Source: Corythoichthys intestinalis
Taxonomy: Eukaryota > Chordata > Actinopteri > Syngnathiformes > Syngnathidae
Assembly: GCF_030265065.1 (NCBI RefSeq)
Contig: NC_080398.1
Location: forward strand, 26,870,482-26,934,481
Direction: 5' to 3'
Length of the DNA stretch: 64,000 bases
The position numbers were made by a program, and so were the translations under genes. This document shows positions 35,701 through 51,575 of the stretch, piece after piece. Below the pieces are notes generated by a model. The model saw only the letters and a list, made by a program, of their open reading frames with translations, ran no database searches and had not been told where the DNA came from. The first letter of the stretch is position 1; each line of letters opens with the position of its first letter.

Positions 35701-38069
35701 ACGTTGTTGCTAATGCAATGCTTGTGTACTTTTTTTTTTTTTGTAGTTTTACGACGGTCTAAAGAGGACAATGGTTTGAGGCCATTTTATTAATAAATCA
35801 GATGAAAAAGGAAGAAGTCTAATTATTAAGGCGTCGTTCACTAGCTGTCTAGCTTTGGAAAAAGTAGACGCTTCGGAGTGAGGACAGCATAGACAGATTT
35901 AAATGACAGTAGAGTGAAATGCCCACTACAGTCCTTATGTACCGTATGTTGAATGTATATATCCATCTTGTGTCTTATCTTTCCATTCCAACAATTTATT
36001 TTACAGAATATATATATAATTTACAGAAAAATATGGCATATTTTATAGATGGTTTGAATTGCGATTAATTGCGATTAATTACGGTTAATTAATTTTTAAG
36101 CTGTAATTAACTCGATTAAAAATTTTAATCGTTTGACAGCACTAAAAAAAAATGCCTGCAGAAAATATCAAATATGGACGGTTTAAATACGCTACGTGAC
36201 CAATGTGGTCAAATGCTTCAAAGCTAACACAAAAAACACAATGGTTAAAAGTATGAGAGGGTAATACATGCTAAAAGTATCGAGGCAGTGAAAAGGTTCT
36301 AAATAACTAAATAAAAAAAAATAAGTGAGTACTTGCTGCTTCTAACCCATGTGCGCATGCGTGCGGATGCATGCGCAAGCGCGCTGAGCATTGTGTAGGA
36401 CGTTTCGCCGCGTAGTAAGGAATGGTCGAACACCAGGTTACTGCAATTCTTCTATGCGGCGAGACGTCCAACACATGCGCACATCTGCTATAAGCGGCGA
36501 GTACTTACCATTTGTGTTTTTATTGAGTCTTTTATTTAATATTTATATTATTAAATATTTATACAATATTTATATTTTGCATGTGTTTCCCTCTCATACT
36601 TTCAAGCATTGTGTTTTCTTGTGGTAGCTTTAAAGCAGATTGTTGATCTGTTGACCACATCAGTCACATAGCATATTTAAACCACCCTTATTTGGTATTA
36701 CGTTTAAGTATTTTCTCAAGGCATCTTTAGTATGTTCTGTCAGTATGCATCTAAACAAAACATGTTGAAAGCACACCGTAGTACTTTGGGTGTCAAATTC
36801 ACCTCTTGCAGACGTTTCGTCGGTGTAGCACATTTTGGCAGAACACTTTTTATCCCGTACTCTCGTCTCATCCCACCTTTCCTGTTCATTTTGCTTTTGC
36901 TGCTCGTTCTGTGAAATATCGACAGCGCTTTCATCTTCATTAATGTTCCTCTCGGGTTCAAATTGAAAGGAGTGAACAGATGACGTGTTTATGTCGCTAG
37001 AGTCATATTCTGGAAGCCCTGCAGCGTAACCCCATGACGTCACCGCCCTGTGACGTCAACAACAATGGCAAACTACTAGTTAAAACTAATTTTTTAAATT
37101 GTATAAAAACGAAAACATCAAGATGGGTTTTAATATCAAATTATTTTGAGTCATAATAACGTTTGTCTTTTAAGAACTATAAGTCTTTCTATCCATGGAT
37201 CCCTTTAAATTATTTTTAATAGTATTATTCGAGCCAGCAAACTTTGTGGTATGTCACATACCTCTTCCTCGTCACTTTCCTCTTCATCAAGCGCACCATA
37301 GTCATCTACCATTTCTTCATCCTCCTTGTCGTCCTCCTCCTCTTCATCCAGTTCCTCCATCCCAAGTTGGGTGTTCATTTTAACTTTTTTCTGGCCTCCC
37401 TTCTTCGGCTGTGGCTCTTCAACTTCCTCCTCTTTTTCATCATAATCGTCTTCATCCTCCCAGTGTTCGTCGCTGTCATCCTCGCCGTCGGATTCATCCA
37501 GTTTGCGCTTCCTATTCGTCGGCTTCAGCCATTTACTGTTGTCATCGGTGAAGCCTTTGGAAAGAAAATTCCATAAGTCATTAGAAATTGTAATCACTTA
37601 TAGAATCCTAAAAATTAAGTCAAATGAAAAAGATTAATAGATTAATTGTATGTGTTATTAGCAACTCCATAGATACCTTTTTTAGTCTGCTCCTCAACAG
37701 CCTCCTTAGCCTTTGTCAAATTGTTGGCAACTCTTTTAGCGGTCCTGTAAAAAATATAAATATGACGAAGGTACAATTGAAGACTATACTGTGTACTCGT
37801 ATCACATAATCTGAAAATATTTTACCTTTTCCTGGCTCTTCTAGACTGACGTTTTGGCTCCGATTCATCTGCAGGCAAAGATGAGGGTCATTTTTAATTT
37901 GCACTACATGCTCTTTTGACACATTTCGTCTAATTATAATGGGGAAAAAAAACACATAGTCACCATCTTTTATGAACTTCGCCAACTCTGTTTCCGCCCC
38001 TTGCTGTTTTCTGGCTTTTTTCCCAGGACCGCGCTTTACCTTGTTAGTGGGATCCAACTTTCGGCCCAT
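23741..38069 (-). CDS. nop2: 28S rRNA (cytosine-C5) methyltransferase NOP2
   Basis: NOP2 is the nucleolar SAM-dependent enzyme that makes m5C on large-subunit rRNA and is needed for 60S assembly. Fourteen minus-strand exons: 38069-37964, 37868-37826, 37744-37677, 37554-37262, 33914-33695, 32511-32312, 32216-32127, 30639-30552, 30479-30339, 30260-30121, 30048-29959, 24652-24530, 24467-24233, 24168-23741. They total 2265 bases (754 residues), all in frame with GT/AG junctions. Layout: basic N-terminus ([10 protein letters not shown]), long acidic Glu/Asp tracts in exons 4 and 5, then the Rossmann-type core with the SAM loop [12 protein letters not shown] (D404), DAPCSGTG (C477) and YCTCS (catalytic C531), and a Lys-rich tail. 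Both conserved cysteines are present. It looks functional. Introns 4, 5 and 11 carry hAT insertions. Confidence 0.97.
24896..27321. mobile_element. TTAA-flanked MITE split by a hAT element (nop2 intron 11)
   Basis: Ends AGCAACACTTGGTAACTTTT and its inverted counterpart AAAAGTTACCTAGAGTTGCT are each flanked by TTAA. TTAA targets are used by piggyBac and Kolobok elements; there is no frame to decide between them. Only about 29 bases of the left arm precede the hAT insertion at 24925. Confidence 0.7.
24925..26684. mobile_element. hAT element in nop2 intron 11
   Basis: Ends TAGGGGTGCATGATA and the inverted ATCGTGTACCTGTA are flanked by AATTTTAA and AATTTTAG (7 of 8 bases). The terminal regions are rich in CCGATA and TATCGG motifs. 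A LINE-like tail with GAATTGAATTGAA is embedded near 25090-25120. No transposase survives. Confidence 0.75.
28104..29550. mobile_element. Diverged family C hAT MITE, right end lost
   Basis: The left end reads TAGGGTTATCAAAA. Internal blocks such as GCTCAACAAATACACTAG, shared with 7631-8436 in the reverse sense, identify it. The right inverted repeat is not visible. It is split by the element at 28145-28990. Confidence 0.6.
28145..28990. mobile_element. MITE with TACCGTAATTTCCCGAATATAA ends (split motif, see text)
   Basis: The inverted ends begin TACCGTAATTTCCCGAA and continue with TATAA and GCGCA. Internal direct repeats of GGTGCGC.TTATA occur near the right end. The ends resemble those of the elements at 52531-53367 and 61293-62606, which have TTTTCGGACTATAAG instead, so this is a sister subfamily. 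It has no coding capacity. Confidence 0.75.
29959..32511 (-). other. nop2 exons 6-11 with transposon-poor introns
   Basis: This span holds exons 6 to 11 of nop2. Intron 7 (32126-30640) is 1.5 kb and shows no element I recognise apart from two short poly-A/T runs. It contrasts with the neighbouring introns 5 and 11, which are filled by hAT elements. Confidence 0.5.
32548..33520. mobile_element. hAT MITE in nop2 intron 5
   Basis: Ends CAGTGTTGGGCATGTTAC and GTTACTCCCAACACTG are flanked by the exact 8-bp duplication GTGTCTAG (32540-32547 and 33521-33528). Many AAGTAAC.AGTTA units lie near the ends. No transposase is visible. The exact duplication suggests a fairly recent insertion. Confidence 0.9.
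34379..36144. mobile_element. Family C hAT MITE with nested hAT (nop2 intron 4)
   Basis: Ends TAGGGCTGTCAAAAT and GTTTGACAGCACTA are flanked by A-rich octamers (AAAAAAAT and AAAAAAAA). The internal sequence matches 7631-8436 and 63037-63633. The element at 34460-35386 interrupts it. Confidence 0.8.
34460..35386. mobile_element. hAT element nested in the family C MITE
   Basis: Ends TAGAGGTGTGCAAAAT and ATTCCCAGCTCTA, with an exact 8-bp duplication CAATTAAC (34452-34459 and 35387-35394). Inside lies the shared module TATAGGACTAGATGC (34789-34807) followed by GCCGCCATCTTAAAGCAG (about 34868-34885). No transposase is visible. Confidence 0.85.
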
Positions 38070-38443
38070 GATTCCACACTACAAGGACACCTTGAAAAGA
38101 GCAAAACATGCTCAGCACTGATGCAAAGAAACAGAAGTTTCACTTTTTTTGCTATTACTTTTCCTTATGCATATTGAATAGACGTGCCAATTACCGGTTT
38201 TAAGGTATACTGTGGTATGAAAACGTCAGTGTTTCAAAACCGCAACTTTTTTCCATCATACTGTTCCCTACGGTATTAGCTAATTTTTATGTCCCGAAAA
38301 ATGAATGGTGAATACCTCGCTTGCAGCTGCTTGTTGCTCAGTGTTGTGTGTCAGCTGTGCTACACGATGGCTGGAGGAGGTGAAACTCCTGAACTTTTTC
38401 TGCCATCGACCAAAACGAAATCGCTGGTATGGAAATATTTTGG

Positions 38444-39300
38444 TGTGACGGCCCTGGCCATTTAATTATTGTTTTTTGAGAATTTCAGTCAGCTGACCGT
38501 CGCCTCTACCAGCTGGCTGCTTCCCCTCCCACTGTGACGCAAGATGATCGGCGCCGGACGGACAGCCGTCGCCGTTGATTGGCCAGGATGATAAGGCGCC
38601 AAGCTTCTTAAACCTGCCGCTGTCAACGCTCTGTGAGGTCGCATTTGACAGCATTCTGCCGCGGTCCTCCTCGCCAGCTGTTTGCTCGCCATTCACTCTC
38701 GTGTGCTTTGATCGCTAGTTTGATACACTCACGCTTTTTTGGTGAGGTCTTTTGTGTTTATTTGGTATTGGATCGTTTTGTTCACCACTGTAAATAAGAG
38801 CACTGAAGCAGTAGGGGTAAGTCGCCATTTCTGTTCAACCCGTGTTCTCCTGTTTTGTTTAGTGTAAGAAGCTAGGTTAGTGGCTGTCTTTTCTTTGTTC
38901 TTTTTCACGATCAGGGTTTAGTTAGCGGGTGGGGTTTAAGTGTAGACTCCTTTTGTTTGTGACACAAATATGCTGTCTGTGCATCCCTGGCTGTTGGGGG
39001 ACGGGTATCGATAAGCATTTGCTTTTCCCGTCTTTCCTTTGTCTGTCATCGTCTTTTCTTTCGGGCAAATTCCACACTCTGAAACTGTCAATGATTTTGA
39101 TGATGATGACAATGACAATAAATTCATTCATTCATTCATTTGTTGTTTTGGCCTGGGCTTACCCTGAAGCCGCTCTTCATCCACATTTTGTATATATTGT
39201 TCATTGCGAGTTTGACTGTGAAAATAAATTCGTGCCACTTGTGAATTTGTGTGGCTAGTTTTATGTTACGCCCTTCGCGAGCCGTCTTTGGGACGTAACA
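38444..39300. mobile_element. Solo LTR with embedded LINE-like tail
   Basis: The segment starts TGTGACGGCC, ends GGGACGTAACA and is flanked by the exact 5-bp duplication TTTGG (38439-38443 and 39301-39305). No internal retroelement region is present, as expected after recombination between two LTRs. At about 38985-39142 it contains a run ending in GACAATAAATTCATTCATT, which looks like a LINE or SINE 3' tail. The family is not recognised. Confidence 0.65.
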
Positions 39301-39532
39301 TTTGGCTTCAAAAAAGTTACAGAAAGCCGCGGCTTAGAGGAGGAGGGCCAACTGATATTTAAAGCATGTTTGCAGAGGGTGGCTGCCGAGGATTGGAGAA
39401 GATTGGAAAACACTGTCATGAACGTTTCCCACCAGCTACAAGAGTTAACTCCAGCCTGTTTAGTGTGTCTAGCGGTGGTAAAACATGTGGTGTTTTTCTC
39501 TCTGGCAACTGTCTGCGTTCAGAAAGAGAGTA

Positions 39533-40383
39533 CAGTGGTACCTCTACATACGAATTTAATTCGTTCCAGGACCTTGTTTGTAAGTCGAAATGGTCGTATG
39601 TCGAGCAGGATTTTCCCATAGGAATACATTATAATTCCATTAATTCGTTCCAAAGCCTAAAAACATACACTAAATTCTTAATAAATACTGCTGGCACTGT
39701 TACAAATGGCAATTAAACATAGAAAAACAAATAAGTTATAAATAAATAAGTCAGAATAATATAATAATAAGAAGAAGAATTAATAATTATTCCTGTAAAT
39801 AATGTAACGAATTGGATTCTAATATGGCGGACACTTTTTACTGTCCCTGAACGCACCGCGAAGCTGACGTCATAGTGAGATAGGTCGGTGCGGTAGAGAT
39901 AATACTTTCGTTTTCTTGAGAGCAGTCAACTGCTTAAGACAATGGGCGTTTTGTGTTGGATAAGTTCTTAAATAAATGATAAAAACGTGACGAAGCTGGC
40001 GATTTCCTTGGCAATGTTACCACAATAATAATTGTCACCTTAACTTATAAATAGTGGCGAACGGTGGTCGGAAGAGGACCATGGAGCTGTATTGTTAAGC
40101 CAGTTCAGGGACGCGCACCCCAAGCTCATATTTTTCTATAACTTGCATCTTCATTTCAAAGGTAAGCATTACTTTTTTCCTTGTTTCTCCAACTGTATCA
40201 ACTTTTTTTGAAAACTGTGTTGATTTCTCACACAAGAAAATCCACCGTGCGTTCGTTTGCAGTGCTGTCATGTCGTCGTATTTCGAGCAACTAGTCGGAT
40301 GTAGAAACAAATGGCGGCTCAAATTTTACGTCGGATGTCGAAAAGATCGTGTGTCGAAGTGATCGTATGTAGAGGTACCACTG
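39533..40383 (-). mobile_element. pogo/Tigger-like DNA transposon remnant
   Basis: Ends CAGTGGTACCTCTACATACG and its inverse GTATGTAGAGGTACCACTG are flanked by TA (39531-39532 and 40384-40385). A minus-strand frame at 40095-40322 includes KKVMLTFEMKMQVIEKYE, like the start of the CENP-B-type helix-turn-helix of pogo transposases. The catalytic DDE domain is missing, so it is an internally deleted copy. Confidence 0.8.
40095..40322 (-). pseudogene. CENP-B-like N-terminal fragment of a pogo transposase
   Basis: The segment KVMLTFEMKMQVIEKYELG followed by VPELA fits the first helices of the CENP-B N-terminal domain (LT...K..VI..YE.G.....IA). It is cut short by the end of the deleted element. 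No host gene is implied. Confidence 0.55.
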
Positions 40384-40754
40384 TATTATGTAAACATGAT
40401 ACAAGTCATACACAAGTGCTTTTTATGGAAAATAATTCAATTATTTTTCTTCTGATGGTAATAATGCTGAGCGGTGGCTGTGGGGTTTGGCTCACCTAAA
40501 GGACCACATTTATTTTAATTTTATTTAGAATATTTCAATTATTATTTCTTTAACATTATACTTATGTATCAATTTGCTAATATGTTTTGAAAAATAAAAA
40601 TCCTGTTCAATGGAAAAAAAGTTTTTTTTGTTTTTTTTAAACCCGGATATCTAAAAGTAACACATTTTAGAGTTGTAATTTGCAATACTGTGATACCGTG
40701 ATATTTTGGCTTAAGGTTAAAATACCGACAGAATATCATACCGGCAGGTGCCTA

Positions 40755-41580
40755 ATACTTTTTAAAAATTGACTCTTATAAAATGATATAAATTATCAGT
40801 GTAGCGAGCTTGTCAGCTGTCAATTTAATGCACGGCAGTAGTAATACAGAACCACAACAAAAATTATATTGCTCTGATATTGTCAATACATTTTGTATTA
40901 ACCTTCGTGCTGTGTTGGGGTCAAAGTTGACCCGTTTTCAAATATTCGTATACAAAAATCAATGGTACTTTTGCAAAACTTGAAAACGGGTCAATATTGA
41001 GTTTTTTCAGGCCACATTAATTTACAGACCGAATGTAATTCACGAGCAAACATATGGTCTGAGTTCTAACTCAAGACTAGGGTTAAATCTCATTTTAACT
41101 AATGAAGTTTATGTCGCCGACATCATGCTGTATAGAACATCTGATTCCATTGCAAACAATTATATTACAATGTCATACGTTTGAATAAAATACTTAAAAT
41201 GAGTAAAACGACTCGAAAATGGCAACATGGAGGGACTGGTGCATACTGTTTATTAGCATAGAATAAATAAGAAAAAAAATGTCAAATTCCACCATGAACG
41301 TAAGCTTAAACGAAAATGATTTAAATGCTATATTGACCAAAATGTCCACCATGACATTGTATTCATCACATTTGACAGGAATGTGATAAATCTAACTCAG
41401 CAGAGGTAAAACATTTTGGGTACTTGCAAAAAGACGACGGTAAATTGCACATTGAAAACACTTCGTGAACATTATTATGACAAATGTTGTTTTAAAAAAA
41501 CAAAACAAAAAATTGTTTGCCATTGAGTCAACAATATTTTACTTACGTTTAATCCCGATTTCTGATTTTAAGAAATAGGA
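40755..41580. other. nop2/emg1 spacer with a short foldback
   Basis: No gene is seen. At about 40919-41003 TTGACCCGTTTTCAA is mirrored by TTGAAAACGGGTCAA, with about 45 bases between, next to a TTAA site. This may be the end of a small foldback element, but I could not define its borders. Confidence 0.4.
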
Positions 41581-41591
41581 CGACAATTTCG

Positions 41592-41836
41592 CACGTGAAT
41601 TTCCCGACAACACGTTGTTGGCGGGTTTCCGGCGCTAGAGAGTGACGAAGAAGTGACGTCATTCACGTAGCGCGCTAACGCTCTCCAATTTTAGTTTATA
41701 AAAACGCTTAATGTATATAATTAGTTATTAGTATTATAGCTAGCTTTTCCTGAACGAGTAAGCCAATTATTCGCAAAGGCATGATATTACGAAGAGACGA
41801 TGAGACCCGTTCTGAACGGCTCCAAAAGTGACGTCA
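41592..41836 (+). promoter_or_regulatory. emg1 promoter region with E-box and CRE-like sites
   Basis: Upstream of the emg1 start are CACGTG (41592-41597), TGACGTCA (41654-41661) and a second TGACGTCA (41829-41836). CACGTG is the E-box bound by MYC-family factors, known activators of ribosome-assembly genes, and TGACGTCA is the CREB/ATF site. No TATA box is close to the start. Use of these sites is inferred from sequence only. Confidence 0.5.
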
Positions 41837-41866
41837 CCATCATGCGACCGTTGGACACAAGGCAAA

Positions 41867-47304
<5,438 letters not shown>

Positions 47305-48250
47305 TGTTCATCGGCCCGCTGTTGACCGGGCAAAACCCAATCCTATAAACTGTGACATTACATGGATCCTATTTTGTATGATGTTATTAAACAAACATTT
47401 TACTGCAGTTATGTATAAAGTATATATACAGCAGCAGTGTCAAACTCGTCACAGGCCATTTTGTATATAGTAATGATTTCTTTTGGAGAGTCAGCCATCG
47501 GAGTCACAATGGAGGCAATGAGACGAGTGTCACTGATTTATCAACAAATAATCTATTAAACTGGCGTTTTCCCATTTTTGTTGCATGAGTATCAACTGAT
47601 TCTATAAAGTATGTGACATCAGTTTTTGGTTTTCTTGCACTATTTTCTTATATTTGTGTTATTTTATACAAATTTGTCATATATTTTTCACCCAATTCCA
47701 GTTCAACTTTTCTGTCCTTTGCATAGTTCTATACATTTTTCTGAATCATTGTCAACATTACTTTGTCATAGCTGGCCGGCTTTCACATATTGGAGTACTT
47801 TGGCAGCAATGCAGTAATCATATCACATTGTCCCTATTGTTGGGTCTCCTGTGTCTGCAGTTGTCAAAAAGATCTTACAGAAATAAAACTAAGGTCAGAT
47901 TGAGATTTAGCACCTCGAAATTCCTCAAGCGTTTGAACCAATGCAAAACATTTTTTGTTAGTGAATTATTCAATAGTGAACTTTGTTCTGTATTCACCTT
48001 TGCATTCTAGAAAGATATAGAAAAAGTTTACAATGAAATGAATCGCTAACTATTTTGAGTAGTTTGTTGGCCTCATAATTGTTCAAAGTCTCTTTTTTTA
48101 AAGTGTCTTGATAGCAAATATTTTCCTTATGTTTAATATTTTAGCAAAAAACAAAGTCGACGTTCATGATTTACTTTCACGGGCCACGCAAATTGATGTG
48201 GCGGGTTGGCTCTGGCCCCAGAGCAGTGAGTCTGACAATTGATATAAACA
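47305..48250. other. emg1 3' flank, no further gene
   Basis: The near part should contain the emg1 3' UTR; ATTAAA occurs at 47386-47391. No other exon or clear element is recognised. Confidence 0.45.
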
Positions 48251-48354
48251 GGGTGTCCCAAAAATTTTATATACTGTAAACGCAAATATCTCGGGAACCA
48301 CTGAAGTTAGATGAATTAAATTGAACAGGAACGGTTTTGAACATCTTATTTATT
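48251..48354 (+). mobile_element. Possible mariner-type left end
   Basis: CAGGGTGTCCCAAAA followed by CAAATATCTCGGGAACC resembles the ends of mariner/MITE elements that start CAGGGTGTCCC. The matching right end is not found, and a hAT MITE follows at 48355. Confidence 0.35.
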
Positions 48355-49023
48355 CAGAGTTGGGTAGTGTAGCCCAAATATTTACTCAAGAGTTGCATTA
48401 CTTGTAATTAATTTTTCTCAAGTAAAAGTCATCCAAAAATGTACTCAAGCACAAGTAAAAAAGTTCGTTGAAAAGACTACTCACGTAATGAGGAACATTG
48501 TGAGTAACCTTAAAATGTTTGATTCTTTTTTTTAAATGATGGTATTTTTTTTCTCAGCACAACCTTATCGATACGAACTGTTATTATTATACTGTATTAT
48601 AACCTATTACATGACCATATTAGGCCAAAATAAGAACACAAAAATCATCTAATTAAGACTAGAAAAACGATATGAAACATCACCCGTCTAAAGAGCATAA
48701 GTACCCTCTAGTGGAGAAAAAACATTGTTAATTCTGATAGGCATAATGGAGTTATGTGGTTACTGTTTCTACGTCTCATTGGTGTACCTGGGACGGCCAC
48801 TGTCGGCATCTCGGGCAATAATAAAATCAATATGTAGTGTAAAGCCGAAAAATGTAACGACTGTAGTGTAGCCCAAAGTAGTGGAGTAAGAGTGTTTCTT
48901 GACAAATATACTGTAGCAAAAATAAAAAGTATTGCGTAGTAAAATTACTCTAAGGAGTACATTTTTCTCAAAAAGTTACTTAAGTAAATGTGAGTAAATG
49001 TAACGTGTTACTACCAACGTCTT
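48355..49023. mobile_element. hAT MITE downstream of emg1
   Basis: Ends CAGAGTTGGGTAGT and ACTACCAACGTCTT are flanked by TATTTATT (48347-48354 and 49024-49031). Subterminal runs of ACTCAAGTAAAAGT-like units are typical of this MITE. No coding capacity. Confidence 0.7.
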
Positions 49024-49261
49024 TATTTATTCAAAGGTGAAAGAAAATTTAGTTTTCTGTGATCGATTTCACGTGTTCTAAATGTGTGTCACCTGTGACA
49101 TGGCAAGCTCTTCTGTTTTTAAATTTTTGCTACTAGGTCAGCATTTTTTAGCTGTTTGGTGAATTATTGTATAAATGCTGTCTTTGGGGACTGCGTTTCA
49201 AGGGTATACCATGATGCAAAATAACTTTTATGGGGGGCATTTCTCAACGTAAAAAAACATG

Positions 49262-49862
49262 ATATATTAAAAAGGAGGACTATAAAATACTACTTCTTGT
49301 CTACAAAACACTTAATGGCCTTGGACCAAAATACATGCTTGATTTGTTAAGATTCCTATGAAACATCTAGACCCCTAAGGTCGTCTCCTGTATGTTCCAA
49401 GAACAAGAACCAAGCAGGGTGAGGCAGCGTTTAGTTATTATGCTCCTCACCACTGGAACAAGTTACCTGAAGGTCTGAAGTATGTTCAAACTGTTAGCTC
49501 CTTTAAATCAGGGCTAAAAACGCTTTTATTAAGCACTGCGTATCCATAACTGTCTATATATTTCAATCTATTTGCTTTCTATTCCTCTTGTGCTTATCTC
49601 CATTGCTGATTTGAATTATTAGCAGTAGTAGTAGTAATAGTATTAATTTTATTTTATTTTTTATTTAAATTTTTTTTTATATTCTATTTGTGATTAAATG
49701 TGATTTTTATGTATAATTTTATTTCCTATTTTGAGTCTTTGTTTTTACGTTCTATTTATTGTAATGTGATTTTTATGATCTTCATGTGATGTAAAGCACT
49801 TTGAAATGCCTTGTGTTGAATTTTGCTATATAAACATATTTGCTTCGCCTTGCCTTGCCTAA
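49262..49862 (+). mobile_element. L2-type LINE 3' end
   Basis: A plus-strand remnant reads like the C-terminus of an L2-clade reverse transcriptase protein (LLLVYKTLNGLGPKYM, then fragments of the RS..PVCSKN region and SSPLEQVT), in shifting frames. It is followed by TGTAAAGCACTTTG and GCTATATAAAC and a tail of TTGCC repeats. It is 5'-truncated, as usual for LINE copies. Confidence 0.75.
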
Positions 49863-50078
49863 ATATAAACGTTTTGATATGCCTTTTTAAATTCTGTGAT
49901 TTTTTTTTTTTCCCTAACAAGAATGGCCAAAACTATTACCCTGCGAAATGTCAATTTTTTGGAGATATCTTGTGTACTCACTGTGCTAAAAATAACAATC
50001 AGTTTTTCAGTTGTATACTTAATGCTGAATTCACCCAGCATTTAAATTAAGAGTTCATTTATCATTGGACCTCAACAG

Positions 50079-50084
50079 TTTATT
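50079..50084 (-). terminator. Polyadenylation signal of the M13-like gene
   Basis: AATAAA on the minus strand lies about 110 bases after the stop codon at 50195. Confidence 0.55.
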
Positions 50085-50194
50085 TTACAACAGAACAAAA
50101 CTGCAACTAATAAAGCACACAAACTAGACTTATGTACAAAAAGTATCTTACATATGTCACATATATGAATTTAACATTTTGCCTTTAAACACAT

Positions 50195-51497
50195 TCAGCA
50201 TCCATTCCATGAGTACCGCCGAGTTGTTTTGAGGCATTGCAGGTTTGTGGGACAAAGACGTGATTTGGCGCAAACGACTGTCATGATGAACGACGGCTCC
50301 ATAGGCATCAAGTGGTGATATTGGTCAGCGTCACAGTTGGCCTGTAGGGAGAGAACTCAGAAGTAAATAAGGGAAATCTCATGAATCGCTATGAAGATCT
50401 AAGAAGTACCTGAGAGAAGGCGATGAAAAACAGATGGGTATGTGAGAATTCTGAGATGGACGTGTCTGCTGGTTGCTTCTTCAGACTCTTTTCATACGCC
50501 TTTAAGACAAAACAAAACTGTTCTTTTATTCCAGGATGGAGAACATTCACATCCCACCCTTTAAGTAAAAAAAAAAAAAAAATCCACATGCAGTTTCTGA
50601 GTCACTTTATTTGTCCTGAGACCAAATTAAAAAAAAATACTCAGATAATAATGCTTTAAAATACAGTGGGGAGAACAAGTATTTGATACACAGTCAATGG
50701 GAAAACCCATTGGCAGTGTATCAAATACTTGTTCTCCCCACTGTATTTTTAATTATACTAAATAAGTCTAGTGTAGCCCGAAATTACCAATACTCTCTTT
50801 TACTCCCCTCCAATAACAAAAAGTAAGTCGCTAAATAATAAATATATATATATAACAGTTTAAAAGTCATTTTAAGGGTAATATTATCATTTTTTGGGGG
50901 GGAACATTAGTTTTTGTAAACATAATATTTCAAATATGGAATTATTAGTTGTGCAACATATCCCACAATATGCATGCAACCCTTTCACCATAACGTTTTT
51001 ACCATAGTTGAAGAAAGCAATGAATAACATATCTAAACTGATATAAAAGTAGTCCCCGGTTTACGAATGAGTTCCTACGCTGGCGACGTAAACTGAATTT
51101 CCGCGTAACTCAGAATGAACCCTCAAAATAACTGTCCAAAAAGTCCAAAAGTATTGTATTTGTTTAATGACGGAGGCTACACTGCCCTCTGGTGGCAGCG
51201 TTGGGTCTGGCTGGACTGTCACCTTGTAGGACTGGGAAGCAGACTCAGATGTCTGACATGGATAAGGGATAGCTAACAGGGGCGTTACCGGGGGGGGGGG
51301 GCACCCATGGACACGCTCTGCCCACCCAAAGAAAACTGGATGTAGTACTAACGGCAGTCTGGGCACCGCATATGGTATCCCATTCATATAGTACTGATGT
51401 GTTCTAAGTTTTAACCTTCGCGTTGTTACCTCCTCTTTCACCTTAAAAAAAAAAAAAAGTTGGTTTTGTTCCTAGGGGGCGCTACACACATTTACGA

Positions 51498-51575
<78 letters not shown>

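Larger units (their letters stand above)
38179..40754. mobile_element. hAT-like element between nop2 and emg1
   Basis: Ends TAGACGTGCCAATTACCGG and the inverted CCGGCAGGTGCCTA mark a family also seen at 51987-54312. Subterminal AAAACCG/CGGTAT motifs recur. The flanking octamers do not match, so the boundaries are less certain. It contains a solo LTR (38444-39300) and a pogo/Tigger-like element (39533-40383). It fills two-thirds of the divergent nop2/emg1 spacer. Confidence 0.65.

Noticed and set aside
36660-37043. Minus-strand frame of 127 residues rich in Glu and Gln
   Set aside because: It lies in nop2 intron 4, has no recognisable domain and no splice link to the gene; judged as chance.
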